Below are positions 36,174 through 45,179 of a DNA stretch of 64,000 nt, one piece after another. Position 1 is the stretch's first letter, and every line of letters begins with the position of its first letter. A program made the translations under genes and the position numbers. Under the pieces are notes generated by a model that made no database searches, had not been told where the DNA came from, and saw nothing but the letters and a program-made list of their open reading frames with translations. This stretch comes from Flavobacterium faecale (GTDB lineage: Bacteria > Bacteroidota > Bacteroidia > Flavobacteriales > Flavobacteriaceae): the NCBI RefSeq assembly GCF_003076455.1, contig NZ_CP020918.1:1674001-1738000 (forward strand), given 5' to 3'.

Positions 36174-36203
36174 AAAAACCATCAGCAGTAGCTGATGGTT
36201 TTT
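36174..36203 (-). terminator. Terminator of the second Sus locus
   Basis: A perfect 13-bp stem (36174-36186 with 36191-36203) with an AGTA loop, followed on the minus strand by U residues (A run 36171-36178). It lies 21 bp past the last lipoprotein gene and just ahead of rlmB. Confidence 0.92.
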
Positions 36204-36224
36204 AAAAATTAGAAGTTTAATAGA

Positions 36225-36743
36225 CTAATATTCGTCTTCTAAGAATCCTGTTCTTTTAACTCCCGTAAATGTTAAAACATCACTTGGAGCGTAGCTAAAA
36301 GTAGCCTTGAATGAAATTTTGTCAACTGCTTTACCTGATTTTGATAATCCAGCTCCTTTTTCAAACTTTCCATCTGTAATGGTTACAGTACTTCCTGGAT
36401 CGTTCAAATTAGCTTGTGAGGGAGCGGAAAATGTTCCGTTTTCAAGATTTACTGTAATTTTAGACATCAAATACCATCCTACGGGCTTGTTTTTTGGTTT
36501 GTCTGTCCAATCATCTACCCACATGGTATTATCATTTGCGGCTGTATTATATGTTGCATGTAAAGCATGGTCTACTTGTACTTTTCCTGCGGCATCGGTT
36601 ATGGTTATAAACCAATCGCCAGCATATGCTTCAGTTGTTGTTCCTCCTGCATCAGGATTCCCGCCTTCATCACATGACGTGAATGATGCAAAGATTAGAA
36701 GTCCAAAAAGGAGTTTTATGATGTTATTTTTTAATATTTTCAT
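36225..36743 (-). CDS. Lipocalin-like surface lipoprotein of the Sus locus
   Basis: 172 residues. Lipoprotein signal with Cys24 (LLIFASFTSC) followed by DEGG, an acidic stretch that resembles surface-export signals of Bacteroidota lipoproteins. The mature part is beta-rich (YAGDWFITITDAAGKVQVDH; KITVNLENGTFSAPS; VTITDGKFEKG; KISFKATFSY) and looks like the lipid-binding (calycin) proteins found downstream of SusC-SusD-DUF5012 sets. The assignment is by pattern and position, with moderate certainty. It is the last gene of the locus, 10 bp after its neighbour, and is followed by a strong terminator. Confidence 0.75.
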   Translation of the reverse strand: MKILKNNIIKLLFGLLIFASFTSCDEGGNPDAGGTTTEAYAGDWFITITDAAGKVQVDHALHATYNTAANDNTMWVDDWTDKPKNKPVGWYLMSKITVNLENGTFSAPSQANLNDPGSTVTITDGKFEKGAGLSKSGKAVDKISFKATFSYAPSDVLTFTGVKRTGFLEDEY

Positions 36744-36753
36744 TTTTACGATA

Positions 36754-37491
36754 TTAAAGTTGAACTTGTGTTAATGTTGCCAAGAAGTTGTAAGTAGTGT
36801 CACCTGTAACCCAAGTTGTGGTCATTACTAACTGCTTAGTAGTAGGATTAACTGTTAATCCTGTTATTTTTACAGTACCTCCAAAGTATGCATTAGAATG
36901 TGTTCCTGGGAAGGTAAAGTTATTTGTTGGAATGTCAACAGCGTTGATGATTCCACCAGGAGACTCACTGTGAGCAATTGCTCTACCAAATTCATACCAT
37001 CCTCCAAAAGAGTCGGATATTTGGTAAGTTCCATCAGCTTTTTTCCAGATATAGATGTATTTAATATCTATGTAACTGTCTCCTCCATTGACTCCATTTC
37101 TCAAAATAGTACTAGTGTAAACACCTTCTATACTATTTACTAAGTTTCCAGTTTTGTATATTATAACTTTTCTAGACCCTTTACCTACAAATCCGTCAAC
37201 ATTAGTTGCGCTGTAAGTCACTTCATATTCATCAATTTTTGATGTGTCAAGTGTTGTTGTGCCTCTGTATTTTCCTACTGCTGTAGTTATAGTAGGAACA
37301 ATAGTTGCTCCAGCTTTCGCGACAGCACCTGGTTCTACGTACGTTGTACCTTGTTCTACAAAATATGGATTAGCTCCTGAAATTGTAAATACAGGAAAGT
37401 ACGTAATTGCCGACAGATTCTCTGTTTCTACATTAGTACAAGCTGTAAAGAGAGAGCTTGCAATAAAGATAGCGATGATTAATTTTCTCAT
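36754..37491 (-). CDS. DUF5012-like lipoprotein of the Sus locus
   Basis: 245 residues. Lipoprotein signal with Cys18 (MRKLIIAIFIASSLFTAC). The first half has an Ig-like bacterial domain (YFVEQGTTYVEPGAVAKAG, then YEVTYSATNVDGFVGKGSRKVIIY), as in DUF5011/DUF5012 proteins; the second half is a separate beta-rich domain (SIEGVYTSTILRNG; WYEFGRAIAH; YFGGTVKITGLTVNP). Likely an accessory surface binding protein for the SusC/SusD pair upstream. It starts 12 bp after the SusD-like gene. Ligand unknown. Confidence 0.78.
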   Translation of the reverse strand: MRKLIIAIFIASSLFTACTNVETENLSAITYFPVFTISGANPYFVEQGTTYVEPGAVAKAGATIVPTITTAVGKYRGTTTLDTSKIDEYEVTYSATNVDGFVGKGSRKVIIYKTGNLVNSIEGVYTSTILRNGVNGGDSYIDIKYIYIWKKADGTYQISDSFGGWYEFGRAIAHSESPGGIINAVDIPTNNFTFPGTHSNAYFGGTVKITGLTVNPTTKQLVMTTTWVTGDTTYNFLATLTQVQL

Positions 37492-37503
37492 AATGTTAAT
37501 ATT

Positions 37504-38952
37504 TTATTTCCACCAAATGGCAGTAGTTATTGGTAAAAGTGTAGGTACGTTTGGATTCGCATTTCTTTCCGTTAGCGGGTAGGCTAATCTTTGCGGGAAT
37601 TTGCCATCTGTAGCACCATTTAAAGAATATACAAATTGTCCTGGTACGTAACTAGCATTTGTTTGGTAAACTGCTGATGTTTTAGGATAACCTGTTCTGT
37701 TTTTTTCAAAAAACGCTTCGTAACCATTTCCTGGGAAACTAGCAACCCATTTCTGAGTGATGATAGCTTCAATTTTTTGTTCAAGTGTGCCTGCATTAGG
37801 GAACTCATAAGCTCCTGCTAATAACGCAGTAGGAGTTACTGCTTTCTCTGCTATTTTGTAACGTGCAAAATTTGCTTGAACACCTGCGTCGTATAGTGCT
37901 TTTGCACCGGTTCCAGCATTGTATCTTACCATAGCTTCTGCTTGCAAAAAGTAACTTTCTTCTGTACTCATTAAAAAAGCAGGGGTAGAGGCGCTTAAAT
38001 TTACAATTGCAATTGTTCCAGCTCCAACGGTACTGCTATAGTCTCCTTGGTTTAAGGAATTTCCCTCCAAGTAATAAGATGCTTTTCTAGCGTCAGCATT
38101 AAGGTCAAGATATGAAGCTAAAGTAGTACTCATTCTCAAATTTGTTGCAACATTTAATTTTCTGTTGTTGAATTCGAATAATGGATTACTTTGGTTTACT
38201 TCATCTTTAAATTGATTCATTCCGGCATCTTCAGTCAAAAACTGAGTTCCTGCCGTAATCATTGCAGTTATACCAGCACTAGCAATTGCAGATCTTGAGC
38301 TATTTGATTGTCTCATAAATACTTTAAGTTTTAAAGTATTGGCAAACTTAGTCCACTTTGTCATGTTACCAGCAAAGATTAGATCATCTTTTGAAGGTGC
38401 AATACCTTTTGAAGTTGATAAATCCTTAGAAAGTGCCAAGTTTAAATCTTCAATCATAAAGGTGTAAACTTCTTCTCCGGTATTGAATTTTGGAGTTAAA
38501 TTGGAGATGTCGTTAGCTTCTTTGTATGGGATTGATCCATAAAAGTCAGTAAGAACTTGTGAAGCTTGTACTTCGAGTACTGTTGCAATCAAATAGTAAT
38601 TCCAATTTTCTTGAGCTAATGCATTTCTTTTAATGTTTCTAATGTCACCTAAGGCATCATACATAGCATCCCAAGCATAGTTGTAATCGGAAGTTCCAAT
38701 ACTGTAATTGTCTACGTTTTTGAACTGATTCGCTGAATTACTTTGTGTCCAGTACTGTGACCACATACCACCAATGATGGCTAGAGATGCTCCTTCAGGT
38801 CCTATGATTCCAGTAATACCTGCTGGTAATTGAGCAGATAAAGGTGCGCTTGCTGGATTTAATGAATCCGGATCGCTATTAATGTCTAAGTCGGTATTAC
38901 AAGCAGTAAATGTTGCTGCAATGACTAATATTGTTGATATGAATTTTTTCAT
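37504..38952 (-). CDS. SusD/RagB family lipoprotein (second locus)
   Basis: 482 residues, lipoprotein signal with Cys18 (MKKFISTILVIAATFTAC). This is the shorter SusD-like branch: N-terminal DLDINSDPDSLNPASAPLS, YTFMIEDLNLALSKDLST, KWTKFANTLKLKVFMRQSN, EESYFLQAEAMVRY and IITQKWVASFPGNGYEAFFE. It would bind the nutrient outside the SusC barrel encoded 11 bp upstream. This branch often serves non-starch substrates, but nothing here fixes which. Confidence 0.93.
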   Translation of the reverse strand: MKKFISTILVIAATFTACNTDLDINSDPDSLNPASAPLSAQLPAGITGIIGPEGASLAIIGGMWSQYWTQSNSANQFKNVDNYSIGTSDYNYAWDAMYDALGDIRNIKRNALAQENWNYYLIATVLEVQASQVLTDFYGSIPYKEANDISNLTPKFNTGEEVYTFMIEDLNLALSKDLSTSKGIAPSKDDLIFAGNMTKWTKFANTLKLKVFMRQSNSSRSAIASAGITAMITAGTQFLTEDAGMNQFKDEVNQSNPLFEFNNRKLNVATNLRMSTTLASYLDLNADARKASYYLEGNSLNQGDYSSTVGAGTIAIVNLSASTPAFLMSTEESYFLQAEAMVRYNAGTGAKALYDAGVQANFARYKIAEKAVTPTALLAGAYEFPNAGTLEQKIEAIITQKWVASFPGNGYEAFFEKNRTGYPKTSAVYQTNASYVPGQFVYSLNGATDGKFPQRLAYPLTERNANPNVPTLLPITTAIWWK

Positions 38953-38963
38953 TGTCTTTCTTT

Positions 38964-41900
38964 TTAAAATGTTAATTTAATGCTAGCACCATAACTTCTT
39001 TGTGAAGGGTTACCACCAAATTCACCTTGCTCACTTAACAATCCTGTTCCAAAAGTAGATAATTCAGGATCAACATAAGGGTTGTCTTTAGGAGTCCATA
39101 GCGCTAAGTTTTTACCATAAAGGCTAAAGCTAGCTCTGCTTAATCCTAATCTTTTCACTAATGATGAGTCAAATGTATATGTTAATGATACATCTCTTAG
39201 TCTTACAAAAGTTTTGTCGATAACATGTGATTGCTCAATTCCGGGGTTATTACTTGTGTTATAAAAATCGGTAACACTTGTAAATCCAACAGGTTTAGTG
39301 TTTTCAGTATAACCTGTTACTACTCCAGTTGCGTTTACAACTTCGTTAACAGAGTTTGGTACGATAAAAGTATTTCTTCCGTTGTAGGTAGTCTCTATAC
39401 CGTTACCTGTAAAGTTAGAAAGTCTTTTTGTGTAAGAATACATTTTACCACCTTGTTTCCAGTCAAGCCCCATTGCTAATGCTAAATTTTTATATGTAAA
39501 TACGTTTTTTAAACCCATTACAAATTTTCTTTGTGCATTTCCAATATTTTGTTCATCGTTTGTTACTTTGTAGAAACCTGTTGTAGCATCTACAACATAT
39601 TGACCTTGCTCATTGACAACAGGCACTTTTGCAGAGAATACACCTAAAGGTTGCCCTTTAACAGCGTTAAATGTTACACCATAATTACTGGCTAAGTTGA
39701 TTTTATCTAAACCACCAGCTATAGAAAGTACTTCACCTTCATTTTTGGTAAATGTTGTTGTGATATCCCATTTGAAATCTTTTGTTTTTACTGGTATAAC
39801 ATTCAATAATAATTCAACTCCTCTGTTACGTACATCTAAGATATTCGCTGTTTGACTCGTGTATCCACTTGAAGTAGGAAGTGGTCTACTGAATAGTAGG
39901 TCATTTGTAGTTCTACTGTAGAATGATCCGTCAAGGAATACTCTTTTGTTGAATAAACTAGTTTCAAAACCAAATTCAATTTCATTTGTTCTCTCTGGAA
40001 CTAATTGGTTATTACCTAAATTAGATGCAGCTTCATATCCATTAACTCCTCCAATTGGTAAGAAGATATTTCCAAAACCTAAAGATGAATTTCCTTGAAT
40101 TAAAGAGGATTGCGTTTTATAAACGTCTGTATCCTTACCAATTTCTGCATAGGAAGCTCTTAGTTTTAAGAAATAATCTTGTTGATCCAACACAATAGCA
40201 CTTAAGGCTGCTGAAGAATAGAAGTATGAGTTGTTTCCTTGAGGCAAAGTAGAAGACCAGTCATTTCTAGCAGTAACAGTTAAGAAATAACGATTTTTGT
40301 ATGCTGTTTCGATAGACCCAAACGCACCAAAACTTTTTCTAAAAGAGTTTTGCTGAGTAACTTGTGGTTTTACTGATGAGTTGGATAACTCGTAAAATCC
40401 AGGAATGTCAAGATTTGTAATTGTCGCTTGCAATAAGCTTGCTTTTCTCTGATTTGCATTGAATCCAACAAAAGATGTAATGTTGATGTCATCGTTGATA
40501 GTAGTATTGTAACTCAAGATTGTATTAGAGTCAAATTGTACATTTTCTCTTGTGTTTTCGGTTACACCTCCCACAGTTGGGATAGTGGCAGCATTTGCTT
40601 GTGCAGAACCAGGAGTATAGTTAATTATGGCACCATAAGATTTTAATTTTTCAACTCCGTAATCACCACCTAATTGATGGCTTAAAGATAATTTTTCGTT
40701 GAATTTATAATCAATGCTTACGTTACCATATACTCTATTTCCGTCAATTTTAGTTGAGTTTTCACTTACTGTAAAGTAAGGATTAGAAGCGTAAGGAGTT
40801 AAAAAGTTATCATTTGTAGCATAAGGATTATTGATGTAATCTTTTTGATCTACAACACTTATATCTCTAGGTATTTGTAATAACTCTTGCATTACGGTGT
40901 TACCTTGTCCTGATGCTGAACCTTGACCTGTATTCACAACGTTTTGATCTTTCTTAACGTAATTTATACTAGTTCTTACACTTAATTTTTTACCATTAAC
41001 ACCAGCGTTGATTCCTACTGTTCTTCTTAAGTAAGCATCTGCATCTGTAGGTATGATACCGTCAGAATTAACATCTGTATAGTTAATAGAGAAGTTTGAA
41101 TTTTCTCCACCACCACTCAAACGTACACTATTTGTAAAAGTATGACCGATTGTAAAAAAGTCTTTGATGTTGTTCTCTTGTGCAACATAAGGCTTGATTT
41201 GTTGACCGCTGTCAATAACTGCCCCATGTAGTCTTATTTCACCATTGTATGCTGGTCCCCAAGAACCATTTTCATTACTAGCTGTATTAGTTGAATTTGA
41301 CCAACTTGACCATGATTTCCCAGCCCAACCTTGACCATATCCATTTTGTAAATGAGGTACTCTAGCTACTTCGGAAAAATCACTTGAGCTACTTAACTCA
41401 ACAGTAAGTTTTTGATTGTTTTTACCAGATTTGGTAGTAATGATGATTACACCATTTGACGCTCTAGACCCGTAAAGTGCTGATGCAGCTGCACCTTTAA
41501 GTACAGTCATGCTTTCGATGTTGTTCGGGTCAACATCTCCTATTCCTGTTCCTGCATCATAAGTTCTTGTAGCACTTGTTTCAGATGAACTAGAAGTGGT
41601 ATTGTTGATAGGTGTACCATCAATAACGTAAAGAGGGCTACTGTTTGATAACGAGTTAAAACCTCTAATAACCACCTTAGATGATGCTCCAACTTGTGCT
41701 GGGGCTGTAATATCAACACCGGCAATTTTTCCAGATAATGATTCAAAAACGTTTGTGTTGTTTACTTCGGTAAGTTCTTTACCTGTAACAATAGACGTTC
41801 CAGCGGCTAAAGCTCTTTTTTGCTTTTTGATACCAAAGGCAGTTACTACTGCTCCTTCAAGTTGTACTGCTGTACTAACTAATTTGGCATTGATCGTAGC

Positions 41901-42161
41901 TGAACTTGCAGTCACTTCTTTAGTTTCCATTCCGATATAACTAAAGATGATAACTTGTTTTGGTGTTGCTTTAATGGAATATTTTCCGTCAAAATTTGTT
42001 TGCGTACCAGTTTTTGTTCCTTTTACGAGAATACTTACACCTGGTAAGGGTAAGCCTGTGTCGTCAGAAACAACTCCTGAAACAACTCTTTCTTGCGCAA
42101 TGATAAATTGCGTTGTTAGTACTAAGAAAAGTACTAAGATTCTACTGAATTTTAGTTTCAT
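38964..42161 (-). CDS. SusC/RagA family TonB-linked outer-membrane transporter (second locus)
   Basis: 1065 residues. Signal peptide MKLKFSRILVLFLVLTTQFIIAQ, then a carboxypeptidase-D-like repeat (ERVVSGVVSDDTGLPLPGVS) nearly the same as in the first SusC. The plug segment reads VVIRGFNSLSNSSPLYVIDG, and the C-terminus is YGASIKLTF. The signature region is EGAVVTAFGIKKQKRALA, the AFGIKK variant instead of GYGxxKK. First gene of a four-gene lipoprotein locus with 10-12 bp spacings. The two SusC proteins are paralogues of different subgroups rather than a recent duplication. Confidence 0.95.
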   Translation of the reverse strand: MKLKFSRILVLFLVLTTQFIIAQERVVSGVVSDDTGLPLPGVSILVKGTKTGTQTNFDGKYSIKATPKQVIIFSYIGMETKEVTASSATINAKLVSTAVQLEGAVVTAFGIKKQKRALAAGTSIVTGKELTEVNNTNVFESLSGKIAGVDITAPAQVGASSKVVIRGFNSLSNSSPLYVIDGTPINNTTSSSSETSATRTYDAGTGIGDVDPNNIESMTVLKGAAASALYGSRASNGVIIITTKSGKNNQKLTVELSSSSDFSEVARVPHLQNGYGQGWAGKSWSSWSNSTNTASNENGSWGPAYNGEIRLHGAVIDSGQQIKPYVAQENNIKDFFTIGHTFTNSVRLSGGGENSNFSINYTDVNSDGIIPTDADAYLRRTVGINAGVNGKKLSVRTSINYVKKDQNVVNTGQGSASGQGNTVMQELLQIPRDISVVDQKDYINNPYATNDNFLTPYASNPYFTVSENSTKIDGNRVYGNVSIDYKFNEKLSLSHQLGGDYGVEKLKSYGAIINYTPGSAQANAATIPTVGGVTENTRENVQFDSNTILSYNTTINDDINITSFVGFNANQRKASLLQATITNLDIPGFYELSNSSVKPQVTQQNSFRKSFGAFGSIETAYKNRYFLTVTARNDWSSTLPQGNNSYFYSSAALSAIVLDQQDYFLKLRASYAEIGKDTDVYKTQSSLIQGNSSLGFGNIFLPIGGVNGYEAASNLGNNQLVPERTNEIEFGFETSLFNKRVFLDGSFYSRTTNDLLFSRPLPTSSGYTSQTANILDVRNRGVELLLNVIPVKTKDFKWDITTTFTKNEGEVLSIAGGLDKINLASNYGVTFNAVKGQPLGVFSAKVPVVNEQGQYVVDATTGFYKVTNDEQNIGNAQRKFVMGLKNVFTYKNLALAMGLDWKQGGKMYSYTKRLSNFTGNGIETTYNGRNTFIVPNSVNEVVNATGVVTGYTENTKPVGFTSVTDFYNTSNNPGIEQSHVIDKTFVRLRDVSLTYTFDSSLVKRLGLSRASFSLYGKNLALWTPKDNPYVDPELSTFGTGLLSEQGEFGGNPSQRSYGASIKLTF

Positions 42162-42311
42162 TTTAATAAATTTTGAATTAGTGTTACAAACATCTTAATT
42201 AAATGTTAAGTTTCCTAATACTTTAGCCTCTAATCTTATGCTTGCATATGACTTTTAGGATTTAAACATAAATTTATGATAATGTTGAAAATAATTCTTT
42301 TTTTTAGCAAT

Positions 42312-44012
42312 TTAGAAGGTAATATTGTAATTGGCAGTAATGAAAGTGTTGTTTAAACTACTTTTTTGATTTTTCTGTGTTCCGTTCGCAAAAGATAGTT
42401 TTAGTAGTCCGCTTTGTGTTTGTATGCCTAATCCGAATCCAATTCCGCCTATTTTTTCAATTTTAGTAGTTGTCGAAAAGGGATCATTGTATAAGCAATA
42501 GTCCAAGATAGAATGGATGTAGAGTGTTGGTGACAGCAGGTATCTGTACTCAGTTGCCAATGATGTCATCGCTTTTGCTTGTAAGCTGTTCTCTGTAAAT
42601 CCTCGTACAGATGTTGTTCCTCCAAAGCGATATAGTTCATTGGTTAAGTAATTGTTGCTATTTAACAAAAAACTTTGTGAATATAAATAAATGTAATTGT
42701 TATTATTTAAAGTGAAATTATGGGTAGCTTGAACATTGATGTAAAATTGCTTAGTTTCTTCGGTAGTGTCAAGTGCGGAGAAATTGGTTCTTTTTCCTAT
42801 TCCGGTATTAATTTTAATAATAGTAATTTCTGGAAACATTATATTAGTATGCTTGTATTTTGAATATTCGTAACTCGGGCAAAAAAAAGAATTTTTGTAG
42901 TTAGACAAGTTGGAAATATTTAATTGCTGGATGTCTGTCGACTCGGTGAATTGTAGTCCAAGGTACAGACGGCTGTTGTAATTTAATAAGTAGCCAACGT
43001 CAATTGCTGTTTTTGTGTTTTGGAAAATACTGTCTTGTTTGAATATGTTTATTTGTCCTTTTATGCCAACATTTGAATTAAATATATAAGGTATGTCAAT
43101 ATTAGTTCTGAATGTTTTTTGATTCTCACCATTGCTTTTCCAAAATATACTTATTTCTTCTCCAGCTTTTAATGTGTTTTCGAGTAATACATCCAGATAC
43201 CCATTTAGTTTTAATTTATTAGTTTGATCGGTAGTGAAACCTATGTAACCGTCAAAGGTGTTTGAATTTCTTTTTTCTAAATATAAATAAACTTTCGTGC
43301 TGTCCTTCAAGAGTAATGCTTCGGGGTACTTTATTTGACTAACAAAACGATATTTCTCAATCTCATTATTTATCTGTTCGATAGTATTCTTGTTGAAAAT
43401 ACTGTTTTTAAATCTTTTTGCTAATTGCCTGAGGTGGCCTTTTGGTAGTAAATCTGCTTTGTTGTTGGTTGAAGATTGTGCAATGATTTGGTCGACGGTT
43501 CTGTTTTTGCCCTCATTATATAATAACTGAGCGCTAATTATGTTCGTTTTGTATTCTATGTTTTGTAATTGTACGGTTGCTAGAGGGTACCCGTTTTGTT
43601 CTGCCTTTGATAATGTCGAGGAGAGGAAGTTGTTTACTTCTGGGTAAGATAGTTTGATTGTATCGTTCTTTGTTTTATTTAATAGGAGTTGCAGACTTTT
43701 GTTGTTTCCTATATATAGGTAGGCTTGTTTGATTTGGTTCTTAAGTGATATAGTTGTGGAGTAGGTGGAGTCATTTAGTTTTTTTATTGGTTCGAATGTG
43801 TTATTGATGTATCCTAGCTCTGTAATAATTTTAGAAGTCCTTGTGAGTTCCGTCTGAATAGATTTTAAGTTCGAATGTTTTATTTGGTAAAAGATTGAAT
43901 CTATTGTTTGGTTTTCTTTGATGCTTTTGCTTTTCAGTTGTAAATAAAAGGTTTGGGCTGATAAATAAGAGCCTGCAAAGAGTAGGAGGTATATGGTTAT
44001 GATTTGCTTCAA
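42312..44012 (-). CDS. Omp85-type outer-membrane protein (BamA/TamA-like)
   Basis: 566 residues with a signal peptide (MKQIITIYLLLFAGSYLSAQ). The N-terminal half has POTRA-like segments (KQAYLYIGNNKSLQLLLN; YPLATVQLQNIEYKTNIISA; KNTIEQINNEIEKYRFVSQI). The C-terminal half is a 16-strand-type barrel with the FGGTTSVRGF motif (about 462-471), the loop-6 VRGF signature of the family, and ends in TANYNITF with a terminal Phe. It is shorter than BamA, so a TamA-, FhaC- or surface-antigen-like role in outer-membrane protein or substrate handling is possible. Stands alone between the Sus locus and the ribosomal operon. Confidence 0.85.
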   Translation of the reverse strand: MKQIITIYLLLFAGSYLSAQTFYLQLKSKSIKENQTIDSIFYQIKHSNLKSIQTELTRTSKIITELGYINNTFEPIKKLNDSTYSTTISLKNQIKQAYLYIGNNKSLQLLLNKTKNDTIKLSYPEVNNFLSSTLSKAEQNGYPLATVQLQNIEYKTNIISAQLLYNEGKNRTVDQIIAQSSTNNKADLLPKGHLRQLAKRFKNSIFNKNTIEQINNEIEKYRFVSQIKYPEALLLKDSTKVYLYLEKRNSNTFDGYIGFTTDQTNKLKLNGYLDVLLENTLKAGEEISIFWKSNGENQKTFRTNIDIPYIFNSNVGIKGQINIFKQDSIFQNTKTAIDVGYLLNYNSRLYLGLQFTESTDIQQLNISNLSNYKNSFFCPSYEYSKYKHTNIMFPEITIIKINTGIGKRTNFSALDTTEETKQFYINVQATHNFTLNNNNYIYLYSQSFLLNSNNYLTNELYRFGGTTSVRGFTENSLQAKAMTSLATEYRYLLSPTLYIHSILDYCLYNDPFSTTTKIEKIGGIGFGLGIQTQSGLLKLSFANGTQKNQKSSLNNTFITANYNITF

Positions 44013-44107
44013 GAAAATATATTTTTTATAAAAGTACTGTAAATATTAATTTTTTCAACGGAATTTGAAATATTGAAATAATCTTATTGAAAATTAATGG
44101 GTTAACG

Positions 44108-44138
44108 TTTGTGGAGTTAAATTTATTTCATACATTTG
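44108..44138 (+). promoter_or_regulatory. Promoter of the str-S10 ribosomal run
   Basis: TTTG at 44108-44111, a 19-bp spacer, then TACATTTG at 44131-44138: a full match to the Bacteroidota primary promoter pattern. Transcription would start near 44145, about 50 nt before rpsL. Confidence 0.8.
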
Positions 44139-44192
44139 CAACCCCGTAAAAAGCGGGAATTAAAATTACATAATAAAATTTTAGTATTAATT

Positions 44193-44576
44193 ATGCCAAC
44201 AATTCAACAATTAGTAAGAACAGGAAGAACTCAGATAACTAAGAAGAGTAAATCGGTTGCTTTAGATTCTTGTCCTCAAAGAAGAGGGGTTTGTACGCGT
44301 GTTTACACTACTACACCAAAAAAACCAAACTCTGCAATGCGTAAAGTAGCGCGTGTACGTTTGACAAATGGTAATGAAGTGAATGCCTACATCCCTGGAG
44401 AAGGACACAATTTACAAGAGCACTCGATAGTATTAGTTAGAGGTGGAAGGGTAAAAGATTTACCAGGTGTTAGATATCACATCGTTCGTGGTGCCCTTGA
44501 TACGTCAGGAGTAGCAGGAAGAACGCAAAGAAGATCTAAGTACGGTGCTAAACGCCCAAAAGAAGCAAAAAAGTAA
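44193..44576 (+). CDS. rpsL: 30S ribosomal protein S12 (uS12)
   Basis: 127 residues from ATG 44193 ([14 protein letters not shown]); an upstream in-frame ATG at 44136 lies within the promoter spacer/-7 area and is rejected. S12 guards decoding accuracy at the A site. The loop [16 protein letters not shown] and the later [12 protein letters not shown] are wild type, including the lysines equivalent to E. coli K43 and K88, so no classic streptomycin-resistance change is seen. First gene of the str operon; here the upstream neighbour is an Omp85 gene instead of rpoBC. Confidence 0.98.
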
Positions 44577-44692
44577 TTTAAAACGTTAGGAGTTAGAAGT
44601 TAATAGTTATGTATTTACATCTGAATGTTTTTCAGGACTTGTGATACAAAACAGGTAGCGTATGACTTATAATTTTTTATTAAAAAAAAGAC

Positions 44693-45169
44693 ATGAGAAA
44701 AAGAGCGGCAAAAAAGAGACCACTTTTACCAGATCCAAGGTTTAATGACCAATTGGTAACACGTTTTGTGAATAACCTAATGTGGGATGGTAAGAAATCA
44801 ACAGCTTTTAAAGTTTTTTATGATGCAATTGACATCATTGAGGCTAAAAAGCAGGATGCAGAAAAACCTTCATTGGAAATATGGAAAGACGCCTTGACAA
44901 ACGTTATGCCTCACGTAGAAGTACGTAGTCGTAGAGTTGGTGGAGCAACATTCCAAATTCCTATGCAAATTAGACCAGACAGAAAAATCTCTATGGCTAT
45001 GAAATGGTTGATTCTTTATTCAAGAAGAAGAAACGAAAAATCAATGGCGCAAAGATTAGCTTCGGAATGTTTAGCTGCGGCTAAAGAAGAAGGTGCTGCT
45101 GTTAAGAAAAGAATGGATACTCACAAAATGGCAGAAGCTAACAAAGCTTTCTCTCACTTTAGATTTTAA
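44693..45169 (+). CDS. rpsG: 30S ribosomal protein S7 (uS7)
   Basis: 158 residues. Primary 16S rRNA binder that nucleates the head of the 30S subunit. Begins [19 protein letters not shown], with [20 protein letters not shown] and the [19 protein letters not shown] helix typical of the family. It follows rpsL after 116 bp, a wide gap for this operon, and precedes fusA by 10 bp. In E. coli S7 regulates this operon from the rpsL-rpsG gap; no equally clear structure was found here. Confidence 0.98.
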   Translation: MRKRAAKKRPLLPDPRFNDQLVTRFVNNLMWDGKKSTAFKVFYDAIDIIEAKKQDAEKPSLEIWKDALTNVMPHVEVRSRRVGGATFQIPMQIRPDRKISMAMKWLILYSRRRNEKSMAQRLASECLAAAKEEGAAVKKRMDTHKMAEANKAFSHFRF

Positions 45170-45179
45170 TTCTTAAGAA

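Noticed and set aside
38964..42161. Recent duplication of the SusC genes
   Set aside because: Only the N-terminal repeat and signal region are nearly alike; the signature, plug and barrel differ strongly, so they are separate subgroups.
44577..44692. S7-type regulatory structure in the rpsL-rpsG gap
   Set aside because: The gap is wide (116 bp), but only weak short pairings such as CTGA/TCAG could be found by eye.
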